A stretch of 56,551 bases of DNA from Candidatus Solirubrobacter pratensis (GTDB taxonomy: Bacteria > Actinomycetota > Thermoleophilia > Solirubrobacterales > Solirubrobacteraceae), in the NCBI RefSeq assembly GCF_000425945.1, contig NZ_AUEK01000020.1, positions 1 to 56,551 on the forward strand. Direction: 5' to 3'. The notes under the pieces were generated by a model. It worked only from the letters and a program-made list of their open reading frames with translations, was not told the origin of the DNA and did no database searches. A program made the position numbers and the translations under genes. How positions within the stretch are numbered: the first letter of the stretch is position 1; each line of letters opens with the position of its first letter. This document shows, one piece after another, positions 24,520-35,718 of this stretch.

Positions 24520-26043
24520 GTGAGCCAGACCGGCTCGAATACGTGGCTAGCGATCGACGCCGCAACGGCGCCGACGGTGCGGGCCCAGGAGCTCCGGTTC
24601 GCCTGGGAGCGCTTCCTCGGCGAGGATGACGAAGGCGAGCCGTCCGTTCGCGGTCCGATCGCCGACTCCTGGCGCCGCTCGCTCGCCGCGGGCGTGGACC
24701 CGACGGGCCGCCGGCTCGCGCCGGTGATCGCCGACGAGGAGGAGGTGCACGAGCTCTACGAGGAGCACCCGCTCGGCCGTCATGCCGCGCTCGTCCACGC
24801 CTGCCTCGCCGAGATGGCCGAAGAGGCGGGCTATCTGATCGTGATCAGCGACGCCAAGGGCGTCCTGCTGAGCATCGAGGGCGCCGGCGCCGTCAGGCGC
24901 CGCGCCGCCGAGATGATGAACTTCGCCGAGGGCGTGCTGTGGAGCGAGCCGGGCGCCGGCACGAACGCGATCGGGACGGCGATCGCCGCCGATCACGCCG
25001 TCCAGGTCTTCGGCCCCGAGCACTTCAATGAGCCCGTGCAGCGCTGGACGTGCAGCGCCGCCCCGATCCACGACCCGGACACCGGCGAGCTGCTCGGCGT
25101 CATCGATCTAACGGGAGACTTCTCGACGGTCCACCCGCACAGCCTCGCCGTCGCGACCGCCACCGCGAAGGCCGTCGAGGCGACGCTGCGGCTCGAGCTG
25201 CAGGAGATAGACGCGCGCCTGCGCGCGCGTTATGGCGACCGCGTGGCGCCCGGGAAAGCGCTCGTCGCGCCCTCCGGCCGCGCGATCACGCAGCTGCCGA
25301 AGAGCTGGCGCGCGCAGGGCCGCCTCGCGGTCCCGGCCGGCGGCGGCGAGCTGCTCCTGCCGTCCGGCGCGCATGCCGTCGCCGAGCCGGTCAGCAGCGC
25401 GCACGAGGCCTTCGTCGTGCACGCGCTGGAGGCCAGGCGCTCGCGGACCGCGCGCCCGCTGCTCAAGCTCGCGCTGCTCGGCCGCGACCGCGCGCTGCTG
25501 GAGCTCAACGGCGCCGCGACCGAGGTGCGCCCGCGCCTGGCCGAGATCCTGGCGCTGCTGTGCGCGCATCCGCAGGGCTACAGCGCCGAGGCGCTGTGCG
25601 CCGACCTGCACGGCGACGGCGGCAGCCCCGGCAGCGTGCGCGTCGAGGTCTCGCGCCTGCGCAAGCTGCTCGGCCCGTGGATCGACACCGACCTCTACCG
25701 CCTCACGTGCGATGTGGACTCCGACGTCCGCCACGTCGAGGGCCTCCTCGCCGGCGGCCGGGTGCGCGACGCCGCCGAGCGCTATCCCGGCCCGCTGCTG
25801 CCGTCCTCCGAGGCGCCGGGCGTCGTGCGCGAGCGCGAGCACCTGGACGCGTGGCTGCGCCAGGCGGTGATGACCGGCGACGATCCCGAGGCGCTGTGGG
25901 CCTGGGTCCAGACGCCCGGCGGCGAGCGCGACCTGCCGGCCTGGAAGCGCCTGCTGACGCGCCTGCAGTTCCACGATCCGCGCCGTTCGCGCGCCGCCGC
26001 CCGGGTCGGCGAGCTGCGCCGCGCCGCTGCAACGCCGGTGTAA
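24520..26043 (+). CDS. GAF regulator with winged-helix/BTAD-like C-terminus
   Basis: A 507-residue regulator. The N-terminal 230 residues match the sensor half of AcoR/MimR-type activators: RGPIADSWRRSLAAGVDP, then a GAF domain with EGVLWSEPGAGTNAIGTAIA and RWTCSAAPIHDPDTGELLGVIDLTG. Such activators normally continue into an AAA+ sigma-54 module. Here no Walker A or GAFTGA motif exists; instead residues about 315-400 look like an OmpR/SARP winged helix (RLAEILALLCAHPQGYSAEALCADL, VRVEVSRLRKLLG), with a helical tail. GTG 24520 is chosen because AGGAG (24506-24510) is 9 nt away; GTG 24514 would leave only 3 nt. It probably controls the divergent dehydrogenase and/or the monooxygenase operon. 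Confidence 0.8.
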   Translation: MSQTGSNTWLAIDAATAPTVRAQELRFAWERFLGEDDEGEPSVRGPIADSWRRSLAAGVDPTGRRLAPVIADEEEVHELYEEHPLGRHAALVHACLAEMAEEAGYLIVISDAKGVLLSIEGAGAVRRRAAEMMNFAEGVLWSEPGAGTNAIGTAIAADHAVQVFGPEHFNEPVQRWTCSAAPIHDPDTGELLGVIDLTGDFSTVHPHSLAVATATAKAVEATLRLELQEIDARLRARYGDRVAPGKALVAPSGRAITQLPKSWRAQGRLAVPAGGGELLLPSGAHAVAEPVSSAHEAFVVHALEARRSRTARPLLKLALLGRDRALLELNGAATEVRPRLAEILALLCAHPQGYSAEALCADLHGDGGSPGSVRVEVSRLRKLLGPWIDTDLYRLTCDVDSDVRHVEGLLAGGRVRDAAERYPGPLLPSSEAPGVVREREHLDAWLRQAVMTGDDPEALWAWVQTPGGERDLPAWKRLLTRLQFHDPRRSRAAARVGELRRAAATPV

Positions 26044-26049
26044 CGCCCG

Positions 26050-26077
26050 GGTGGTGCACTTCGTGTCGTGCACCACC
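26050..26077. promoter_or_regulatory. Palindrome across the IclR start codon
   Basis: Perfect 10-nt arms, GGTGGTGCAC (26050-26059) and GTGCACCACC (26068-26077), with an 8-nt spacer. The right arm contains the GTG start of the IclR gene. It could be an autoregulatory operator or an RNA hairpin hiding the start. No U-tract follows. Confidence 0.6.
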
Positions 26078-26856
26078 GTGGTCTGAGCACCGCACGCTCC
26101 GCGCTCGAAGTCACCTGGCTGCTGGCGCAGACGCCGGACGGGGTGCGCGCGGACGAGGTCGCCGTGCGGCTCGGCAAGAGCGTCTCGACGGCCTACAACG
26201 TGCTCGCCAGCATGTGCGACGAGACGGTCGCGGTGCGGCGCCCCGGCGGCATCTACCAACTCGCCCCGGAGTTCCGCCGCGCGGTCGGCGGCGACTCCGA
26301 CCCGCAGGATCTCTCGGGCATCGTCGAGGACCTGCTGGCGCGCACGCACAAGCGCGCCTACGCCGCCGTCGTGCGCAACGGCGTGCTGCGCGTCGCGATC
26401 GAGCGGGGCCTGCAGGGCATGCCCAAGCTGCCCGGCCTGAGCTCCGAGATCCGCGACAATGCGCACGCGCTCGCGCTCGGCAAGGTCGTGCTCGCCCTCT
26501 CCCCCGCCGACGCGCTGAACCGGTACCTCGCCCTCGGCCTGCGCCCCTTCACCCCGAACACCATCACGACGCGCGAGGAGCTGCTGGCGGAGCTCCGGTC
26601 GATCCGCCGCACCGGGATCGCGGTCGAGCGCGAGGAGTTCGACGGCGATTTCTGCTCCATCGCCGCTCCGGTCCTCGACGCGCGCAGGCACTTCGTCGCC
26701 GCCGTCGGCATCTCGATGTCGCGGCGGGCCTACGACGAGGAGCACGTCGCCCTGCAGGAGACGGTTCGCGACGTCTCCAGATTCCAGGCATCTGCGGATG
26801 CCCGGACCGTTCTTGCACCCGACTCCGAGCGCCGCCTAGCGTCGCTGACGCGGTGA
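26068..26856 (+). CDS. IclR-family transcriptional regulator
   Basis: A 262-residue regulator. The N-terminal winged helix (residues about 8-70, with [24 protein letters not shown] as the recognition region) is followed by the IclR effector domain (about 80-245), including [19 protein letters not shown] and the late [25 protein letters not shown]. Family members bind small organic acids or aromatics and control catabolic operons. It lies 67 nt upstream of the monooxygenase operon in the same direction, so it is a likely local regulator. Start is GTG at 26068. Confidence 0.88.
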   Translation: MHHRGLSTARSALEVTWLLAQTPDGVRADEVAVRLGKSVSTAYNVLASMCDETVAVRRPGGIYQLAPEFRRAVGGDSDPQDLSGIVEDLLARTHKRAYAAVVRNGVLRVAIERGLQGMPKLPGLSSEIRDNAHALALGKVVLALSPADALNRYLALGLRPFTPNTITTREELLAELRSIRRTGIAVEREEFDGDFCSIAAPVLDARRHFVAAVGISMSRRAYDEEHVALQETVRDVSRFQASADARTVLAPDSERRLASLTR

Positions 26857-26871
26857 AAAGAGTGTTTCGCC

Positions 26872-26906
26872 CCGGTGTCCCCGCTCACCGGACGTCGGGC
26901 GACGTC
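26872..26906. promoter_or_regulatory. Repeat motifs in the monooxygenase leader
   Basis: Two elements lie in the 67-nt gap before prmA. One is an inverted repeat CCGGTG (26872-26877) / CACCGG (26886-26891). The other is two GACGTC hexamers (26891-26896 and 26901-26906), each self-palindromic. They are candidate regulator sites. I cannot identify the promoter boxes. Confidence 0.4.
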
Positions 26907-26923
26907 ACAGAGGAGGTAAGGCT

Positions 26924-28570
26924 TTGAGCCGAGCCAGCATCACCAAGGCCCATCAGAAGATCCAGGAGCTCTCCTGGGAGCCCACCTTCATCGAGCCGGT
27001 CGACAAGTACCCGACCGACTACACGTTCGAGAAGGCTCCCAAGAAGGACCCGCTCAAGCAGGTCCTGCGCTCCTACTTCCCGATGGAGGAGGAGAAGGAC
27101 AACCGCGTCTTCGGGGCGATGGACGGCGCCATCCGCGGGAACATGTTCCGCCAGGTCCAGCAGCGCTGGATGGAGTGGCAGAAGCTGTTCCTGAGCATCA
27201 TCCCGTTCCCGGAGATCTCGGCCGCCCGCGCCATGCCGCTCGCGATCAACGCGGTGCCCAACCCCGAGGTCCACAACGGGCTGGCCATCCAGATGATCGA
27301 CGAGGTTCGCCACTCGACGATCCAGATGAACCTCAAGCGGCTGTACATGAACCACTACATCGACCCCGCGGGCTTCGACATCACGGAGAAGGGGTTCGCC
27401 AACTGCTACGCCGGCACGATCGGCCGCCAGTTCGGCGAGGGGTTCATCACCGGCGACGCGATCACGGCCGCCAACGTCTACCTCACCATCGTGGCCGAGA
27501 CGGCGTTCACGAACGTCCTCTTCGTCGCGATGCCCGGCGAGGCCGCGGCGAACGGCGACTACCTGCTGCCGACCGTGTTCCACTCGGTGCAGTCCGACGA
27601 GAGCCGGCACATCTCCAACGGCTACTCGATCATCCTCATGGCGCTCGCGGACGAGCGCAACCGGCAACTGCTCGAGCGCGACCTCCGCTACGCGTGGTGG
27701 AACAACCACGCCGTCGTGGACGCCGCGATCGGCACGTTCATCGAGTACGGCACCAAGGACCGGCGCAAGGATCGCGAGTCCTATGCCGAGGCCTGGCGCC
27801 GCTGGATCTACGACGACTACTACCGGTCGTATCTGGTCCCGCTCGAGAAGTACGGCCTGACGGTCCCCCACGACCTCGTCGAGGAGTCGTGGAACCGGAT
27901 CATCAACAAGGGCTACATCCACGAGGTCGCGCAGTTCTTCGCCACCGGCTGGTTCGCCAACTACTGGCGGATCGACGGGATGGACGACGAGGACTTCGAG
28001 TGGTTCGAGTACAAGTACCCGGGCTGGTACGACAAGTACGGCAAGTGGTGGGAGAAGTACACCGAGCTCTCGAAGAAGAACGGCCACAAGCCGATCGCCT
28101 TCGAGCCCGAGGCCGACTACCAGTACCCGCACCGCTGCTGGACGTGCATGGTCCCATGCCTGATCCGCGAGGACACGGTCGTGGACGAGGTCGACGGCCA
28201 GGTCCGCACGTACTGCTCGGAGACCTGCCACTGGACCGACAAGGTCGCCTTCCGGCCTGAGTACGAGGGCCGGCCGACCCCGAGCATGGGCCGGCTCGCC
28301 GGCATGCGCGAGTGGGAGACCCTGCACCACGGCCGCGACGTGGCCGAGATCATGGAGGACAGCGGGTTCGTCCGCGACGACGGGCACACCCTCGTCCCGC
28401 AGCCGCACCTGAACCTCGATCCCAAGGCGATGTGGACGCTCGACGAGGTCCGCGGGATCACGCTCCAGAGCCCGAACGTGCTCCTGAACGCGATGTCGCC
28501 CGAGGACCGCGAGGCGCACATCGCCGAATACAAGCGCGGCGGCCCGGCCGGCCGTCCGGCGGCGGCGTAG
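26924..28570 (+). CDS. prmA: Propane-type monooxygenase, large hydroxylase subunit
   Basis: Catalytic alpha subunit (548 aa) of a soluble diiron monooxygenase, group 5/6 (propane, tetrahydrofuran, MimABCD type). The two iron-binding helices are visible: E97 and E127xxH130 (DEVRH), then E192 and E226xxH229 (DESRH). Later the sequence has CWTCMVPC and CSETCHW, Cys-containing segments also known in this subfamily. The diiron site would insert one oxygen atom into a short alkane or similar substrate. The start is TTG at 26924, fixed by the very strong AGGAGGT just upstream. It is the first gene of an eight-gene operon. Confidence 0.95.
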   Translation: MSRASITKAHQKIQELSWEPTFIEPVDKYPTDYTFEKAPKKDPLKQVLRSYFPMEEEKDNRVFGAMDGAIRGNMFRQVQQRWMEWQKLFLSIIPFPEISAARAMPLAINAVPNPEVHNGLAIQMIDEVRHSTIQMNLKRLYMNHYIDPAGFDITEKGFANCYAGTIGRQFGEGFITGDAITAANVYLTIVAETAFTNVLFVAMPGEAAANGDYLLPTVFHSVQSDESRHISNGYSIILMALADERNRQLLERDLRYAWWNNHAVVDAAIGTFIEYGTKDRRKDRESYAEAWRRWIYDDYYRSYLVPLEKYGLTVPHDLVEESWNRIINKGYIHEVAQFFATGWFANYWRIDGMDDEDFEWFEYKYPGWYDKYGKWWEKYTELSKKNGHKPIAFEPEADYQYPHRCWTCMVPCLIREDTVVDEVDGQVRTYCSETCHWTDKVAFRPEYEGRPTPSMGRLAGMREWETLHHGRDVAEIMEDSGFVRDDGHTLVPQPHLNLDPKAMWTLDEVRGITLQSPNVLLNAMSPEDREAHIAEYKRGGPAGRPAAA

Positions 28571-28619
28571 CCGAAGTACGACGGGGGCCGGCGGCGCGCC
28601 GGCTCCCCCACACACAGCC

Positions 28620-29642
28620 ATGGGGAACACGCACACCGTCCGCTTCGAGCCCGTCGGCATCGAGATCGAGGTCGATGAGGAGGAGACCGTCCTCAACGCC
28701 GCCTTCCGGCAGGGCATCATGCTCATGCACGGCTGCAAGGAGGGGCAGTGCTCGGCGTGCAAGTCGTTCCTGCTCGACGGCGAGGTCGATCTCGACCGCT
28801 ACTCGACGTTCGCTCTGCCCGACTTCGAGGAGGCCGAGGGCTGGACGCTGCTGTGCCGGGCGCACCCGTACTCGGATCTCGAGGTCGAGCTGATCAACTA
28901 CGACGAGGAGATCCTCCACGGCGGGACTCCGCCTCGGACTGTGAAGACCCGCGTGGAGGCGGTCGAGTCGCTCACGAGCGACATCCGGCGCCTGCACCTT
29001 CGCGTCGAGGACGACGAGCCGTTCGAGTTCAGGCCGGGGCAGTACGTGGACATCCACGTCCCGGGCCACGAGGACGCGCACCGCTCGTTCTCGATGGCGA
29101 ACACCCACTCGAGCGCGCCCGGCGAGCTCGAGTTCATGATCAAGCTGTACCCGGGGGGCCGCTTCTCTGGCCTGCTCGCGGACGGCGCCATCAAGCCCGG
29201 CGACGCGCTGGAGGTCACCGGGCCCTACGGCGTCTTCACGCTGCGGGCCAGCTCCCCGCGCCGGCTGCTGTTCATCGGCGGAGGCGCCGGAATGGCGCCG
29301 ATCCTTTCCCTGCTGCGCTCGCTCGAGGAGACCCGGAGCGAGCGAGAAGCGACCTACTACTACGGCGCGCGCACCGAGGCAGACCTATTCCACCTCGATG
29401 AGCTCGCCGCCCTGCCGGGGACCTTCGTCCCCGCGCTTTCGGAGGACAGCAACGGCTGGAACGGCGAGACGGGGCTGATCACGGACGTCGTCGAGCGCCT
29501 GGAGGACGACATCTCCGACGTCGACGCCTACGTCTGCGGGCCGCCGCCGATGGTCGAGGCGGCGATCGCCCTCCTTGAGGCCAAGGGCGTGCCCGAGGCG
29601 CACATCTACTTCGACAAGTTCACCACCACCGCCGACGAGTGA
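28620..29642 (+). CDS. prmB: Monooxygenase reductase component
   Basis: A 340-residue NAD(P)H reductase that feeds electrons to the hydroxylase. The N-terminal [2Fe-2S] ferredoxin domain has C39, C44, C47 and C79. The FAD domain has the RxFS-type motif HRSFSMAN and GPYGVFTL, and the nucleotide domain has LLFIGGGAGMAPILSLL and the terminal YVCGPPPMVEAA. Order and domain layout match PrmB/ThmD/MimB. ATG 28620 lies 49 nt after prmA, the widest gap among the first four genes. Confidence 0.95.
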   Translation: MGNTHTVRFEPVGIEIEVDEEETVLNAAFRQGIMLMHGCKEGQCSACKSFLLDGEVDLDRYSTFALPDFEEAEGWTLLCRAHPYSDLEVELINYDEEILHGGTPPRTVKTRVEAVESLTSDIRRLHLRVEDDEPFEFRPGQYVDIHVPGHEDAHRSFSMANTHSSAPGELEFMIKLYPGGRFSGLLADGAIKPGDALEVTGPYGVFTLRASSPRRLLFIGGGAGMAPILSLLRSLEETRSEREATYYYGARTEADLFHLDELAALPGTFVPALSEDSNGWNGETGLITDVVERLEDDISDVDAYVCGPPPMVEAAIALLEAKGVPEAHIYFDKFTTTADE

Positions 29643-29654
29643 GAGAGGAGACCC

Positions 29655-30755
29655 ATGGCAACGGAGGCCAAGGAGCGCAGCGTCCCCAAGCCGGTCTTCA
29701 CGGACGCCGAGGCCGGCGCCCAGGAGTTCCCGTCCTGGACCAGCCGCAGCTACAACTACTTCACCCCGCGCAAGCGCCGGGCCACCGTCTATGAGGACGT
29801 CACGGTCGACGTCCAGCCGGACCCCGCGCGCCACCTGACGCAGGGGTGGGTCTACGCGTTCGCCAACGGCGACGCGGGCTACCCGCAGGAGTGGACGGCG
29901 CTGAAGTCGTCCAATTGGCACGAGTACCTCGATCCGAACGAGGAGTGGGAGCAGACGATCTATCGCAACAACGCGAACGTCGTCCGCCAGATCTCCCAGA
30001 ACATCGAGCAGGGCCGCCTCGCGCACGCCTTCGCGAACTTCAACTCCGCGTGGGTGCGGGTGCTCGAGCGCCACGTCTTCGCGTGGGCGCACGCCGAGCA
30101 CGGCCTCGGCCTGCACGTCTACACGCCGGCGCAGCGCGACGCGCCGACGAACATGATCAACAACGCGATGGCCGTCGCGGCCGCGCATAAGCTGCGCTTC
30201 GCGCAGGACCTGATCCTCTACAACCTCACGCTGTCGGAGGAGATCGAGGGCTTCCAGGGCTCGGTGCACAAGGAGGCGTGGCAGAACGACCCGATCTGGC
30301 AGCCGACGCGCGAGCTGGTCGAGCGGCTCACCGGCATCCGCGACTGGGGCGAGGCGCTGTTCGCCACGACGGCGGTCTTCGAGCCGCTCGTGGGCGAGCT
30401 GTTCCGCTCCGGCTTCGTGATGCAGGTCGCGGCGCCGCACGGCGACTTCGTGACGCCGACGATCATCGGCGCCGGCGAGTCCGACGCCGCGCGCGATCAG
30501 CGCTCGGGCCGCGCGCTGTTCCGGATGCTCGCCGACGACGCCGAGCACGGCGCCGACAACCGCGAGATCATGGAGGGCTGGCTGGCCGAGTACGTCCCGC
30601 AGGCCGTCGACGCGGGACGCCAGCTGCAGCCGATCTGGTCGCAGCTGTCGGAGAAGATCATTCGCTTCGAGGACTCGTTCGAGCGCTCGCGGGCGCGGAT
30701 GGAGAGCCTGCTGAGCGACATCGGACTCGAGGCCCCGAAGGAGGTCAAGGCATGA
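29655..30755 (+). CDS. prmC: Monooxygenase small hydroxylase subunit
   Basis: The beta subunit (366 aa) of the hydroxylase. It has the ferritin-like helical fold of the family (for example [21 protein letters not shown] and [20 protein letters not shown]) but no complete pair of ExxH iron motifs, as expected for the structural subunit. It pairs with the alpha subunit in the (alpha-beta)2 hydroxylase. GAGAGGAG precedes ATG 29655. Its stop overlaps the coupling-protein start (ATGA). Confidence 0.94.
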   Translation: MATEAKERSVPKPVFTDAEAGAQEFPSWTSRSYNYFTPRKRRATVYEDVTVDVQPDPARHLTQGWVYAFANGDAGYPQEWTALKSSNWHEYLDPNEEWEQTIYRNNANVVRQISQNIEQGRLAHAFANFNSAWVRVLERHVFAWAHAEHGLGLHVYTPAQRDAPTNMINNAMAVAAAHKLRFAQDLILYNLTLSEEIEGFQGSVHKEAWQNDPIWQPTRELVERLTGIRDWGEALFATTAVFEPLVGELFRSGFVMQVAAPHGDFVTPTIIGAGESDAARDQRSGRALFRMLADDAEHGADNREIMEGWLAEYVPQAVDAGRQLQPIWSQLSEKIIRFEDSFERSRARMESLLSDIGLEAPKEVKA

Positions 30756-31096
30756 CGCAGTTCGCGTCCGACCGCTCGTCTTCGAACAAGGCGGGCGTCA
30801 CGCTCATGAACAACCAGGTCGGCTACGTCGTCGCGAACGTGATGCGCGGCAAGGAGAACGTCACCGTCAGCGAGTTGCCGTCGATGATCCGCGTCGACGG
30901 CGTCGGCAAAATCGACTTCGACTACGCCGAGATCGCGGAGGCGCTCGGCTGGGACGACTTCGGCAACGACGACTTCGAGGAGATCATGTCGACCCATTAC
31001 GGGCGTATGGTTGTCCTTGACGATCGGGTCGTGCTCTTCGCGAACCCGGAGGACGCCGCCGAGTACATCGGGTTCGACCTGCAGCCTGTCGATTAG
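30752..31096 (+). CDS. prmD: Monooxygenase coupling (effector) protein
   Basis: A 114-residue MmoB/DmpM-type regulatory protein. Typical features are [47 protein letters not shown] and the ending [26 protein letters not shown]. It binds the hydroxylase and couples electron transfer to oxygen activation. ATG 30752 is given by the ATGA overlap with prmC and a GAAGGAGG-like site upstream. Confidence 0.94.
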   Translation: MTQFASDRSSSNKAGVTLMNNQVGYVVANVMRGKENVTVSELPSMIRVDGVGKIDFDYAEIAEALGWDDFGNDDFEEIMSTHYGRMVVLDDRVVLFANPEDAAEYIGFDLQPVD

Positions 31097-31106
31097 GAGG
31101 TCCTGC

Positions 31107-32159
31107 ATGTACGAGAAGAACGGCGAGAAGTACTTCATCTTCGACAGCCATCTCCACTTCTGGGACGCCAGTCCGGAGAACTGGGTCAAGGGACAGGAGC
31201 AGTACGCCAAGGGCTGGATCGAGTGCTTCCACGCCTATCAGGGGCTCGGACCGCCGGAGACGCACTGGTCGATCGAGCACTTCCAGAAGTACTCGGTCGA
31301 GGACTTCGAGAAGGACGTCTTCGTCAACGGCGGCGTCGACAAGGCCGTGTTCCAGTCGACGTATCTCAAGCAGTGGTACAAGAACGGCTTCAATGACATC
31401 GAGCAGAACGCGTCGCTGCTCGAGCGCTTCCCCGGCAAGCTGATCCTCAACGGCCGCTGGGATCCGCGCGAGGGCGAGGCCGGCCTGCGCCAGCTCGAGG
31501 CCGACAACGAGAAGTACGACCTCAAGGGCGTCAAGCTCTACACGGCCGAGTGGCACAACGGCTCGCGCGGCTGGAAGCTGACCGATCCAGAGGCCCGCCC
31601 GTTCCTCGACAAGTGCGTCGAGCTGGGGATCAAGAACATCCACGTCCACAAGGGCCCGACGATCTGGCCGCTGGACAAGGACGCCTTCGACGTCTCCGAC
31701 ATCGATCACGTGGCGACCGATTACAACGGCAAGCTCAACTTCATCGTCGAGCACGTCGGCCTGCCGCGGATCGAGGACTTCTGCTTCATGGCGACGCAGG
31801 AGCCCAACGTCTACGCCGGCCTGTCGGTGGTCATCGGCGGTCTGATGCACGCCCGCCCGAAGTTCTTCGCGAAGGTCATGGGCGAGCTGCTGTTCTGGGT
31901 CGGCGAGGACAAGATGCTGTTCGGCTCCGACTACGCGATCTGGGAGCCGAAGTGGCAGATCGAGGGCTTCCTCGACTGGGAGATGCCCGATGACTCCGAG
32001 CTCGCGGACTACCCGCGCCTCGGCGTCGAGGGCAAGAAGAAGATCCTCGGGCTCAACGGCGCCAGGCTGTACGGCGTCGAGGTGCCGGAGGAGCTGCGGA
32101 TCCCGGTGTCGGCGGAGGAGCCGGCCTCCCCCGAGAGCGCCGTGGGAGTCGGGGGGTGA
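31107..32159 (+). CDS. Amidohydrolase-2 family protein of the monooxygenase operon
   Basis: A 350-residue TIM-barrel metal-dependent hydrolase/decarboxylase-like protein. The metal motif HLHFW occurs at the N-terminus (FDSHLHFWD), IVEHVGLPRIEDF supplies the later His, and LFGSDYAIWEPKW supplies the catalytic Asp. A homologue sits at this position in known propane/Mim monooxygenase operons, but its reaction there is unsettled. AGGAGG precedes ATG 31107 by eight bases. The stop overlaps the next start. Confidence 0.88.
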   Translation: MYEKNGEKYFIFDSHLHFWDASPENWVKGQEQYAKGWIECFHAYQGLGPPETHWSIEHFQKYSVEDFEKDVFVNGGVDKAVFQSTYLKQWYKNGFNDIEQNASLLERFPGKLILNGRWDPREGEAGLRQLEADNEKYDLKGVKLYTAEWHNGSRGWKLTDPEARPFLDKCVELGIKNIHVHKGPTIWPLDKDAFDVSDIDHVATDYNGKLNFIVEHVGLPRIEDFCFMATQEPNVYAGLSVVIGGLMHARPKFFAKVMGELLFWVGEDKMLFGSDYAIWEPKWQIEGFLDWEMPDDSELADYPRLGVEGKKKILGLNGARLYGVEVPEELRIPVSAEEPASPESAVGVGG

Positions 32160-32811
32160 GTCTCCGCTCCCGAGTTCTCGAGCAGCTCGGGACGGTCTAC
32201 GACCCGGAGCTCGACGAGCCGATCACCACGCTCGGCTTCGTCGGCTCCTGCGTCGTGACCTCAGACGGCGACGTGGAGGTGCGCCTGCGGCTTCCGACGC
32301 CGCAGTGCGCGCCCAACTTCGCGTTCCTGATGGCCGCCGACGCGCGCTCCGCCGTGGGGCACGTCGCCGGCGTCCGAGGCGTGGTGATCGAGCTCGAGGA
32401 CCACTACACGGGCGATGAGATCAACGCCGCGGTCTGCCGCGGGGAGGGCTTTTCGGAGGCCTTCCCGGGGGAGACGCAGGGCGAGCTCGACGCGTTGCGC
32501 CGGCTGTTCCAGCGCAAGGCGCTGGTGGCGCGCGAGGGGCGCCTGCTCGCCACCGTCGCGGACCCCGCGAGCGCGACGCTCGGCCAGCTCTCGGGGCCCG
32601 ATGCCGAGCGCTGCCGCGAGTTGCGGCGCGCCCTGGGGCTGGACGCGAGCGACGGTGCGCCGGCGTTCGTGAAGGGCGACGGGGACCCGGTCAGCGCGGA
32701 CGAGCTCCCGCGCTTCAAGCGGCTCGCCGGCCTCACCGCGCTGTCGCTGGAGACCAACGGCGGCATGTGCCGCGATCTGCTGAGAACCCGGTACAAAGAG
32801 GGAGTGGCTGC

Positions 32812-32815
<4 letters not shown>
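32156..32815 (+). CDS. MIP18 (DUF59)-domain protein
   Basis: A 219-residue protein. Residues 1-95 are a MIP18/DUF59 domain with the hallmark YDPELDEPITTLGFV and a conserved Cys in TPQCAPNF (C51). The family (SufT, PaaD, CIA2) helps assemble or insert Fe-S or iron centres. Residues about 100-219 are a second region, mostly helical, that I do not recognise, with C153 and C205. Starting with an overlapping GTG inside the diiron monooxygenase operon, it is a reasonable candidate maturation factor for the diiron site or reductase cluster. That role is inferred. Confidence 0.82.
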
Positions 32816-35509
<2,694 letters not shown>

Positions 35510-35533
35510 CCGAATCCCGATACCTCGACGTGC

Positions 35534-35559
35534 ACGGGCCCCGCGAAAGCGGGGCCCGT
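35534..35559 (+). terminator. Terminator of the monooxygenase operon
   Basis: A perfect 11-bp GC-rich stem (35534-35544 with 35549-35559) closed by a GAAA tetraloop and followed by TTCTATT. It starts 24 nt after the chaperonin stop. Confidence 0.85.
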
Positions 35560-35718
35560 TCTATTGCCCACGGCGCTGATTGGTGGTACGTTCCCCGCGG
35601 GGTCAAATAGCAAGGAACTTAACGAATAGATGTCACCGATCAGCTGCTCTGCGGGCGGGTCGGGCGTGTTCGGAAAGCATCCTTGCGAATTGCCACGGAT
35701 TCGAGGGGAAGGAGCAGG

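Noticed and set aside
35590..35718. Possible riboswitch in the leader of the GH2 gene
   Set aside because: Lower GC and unusual length drew attention, but I could match no known aptamer core or strong conserved pairing.
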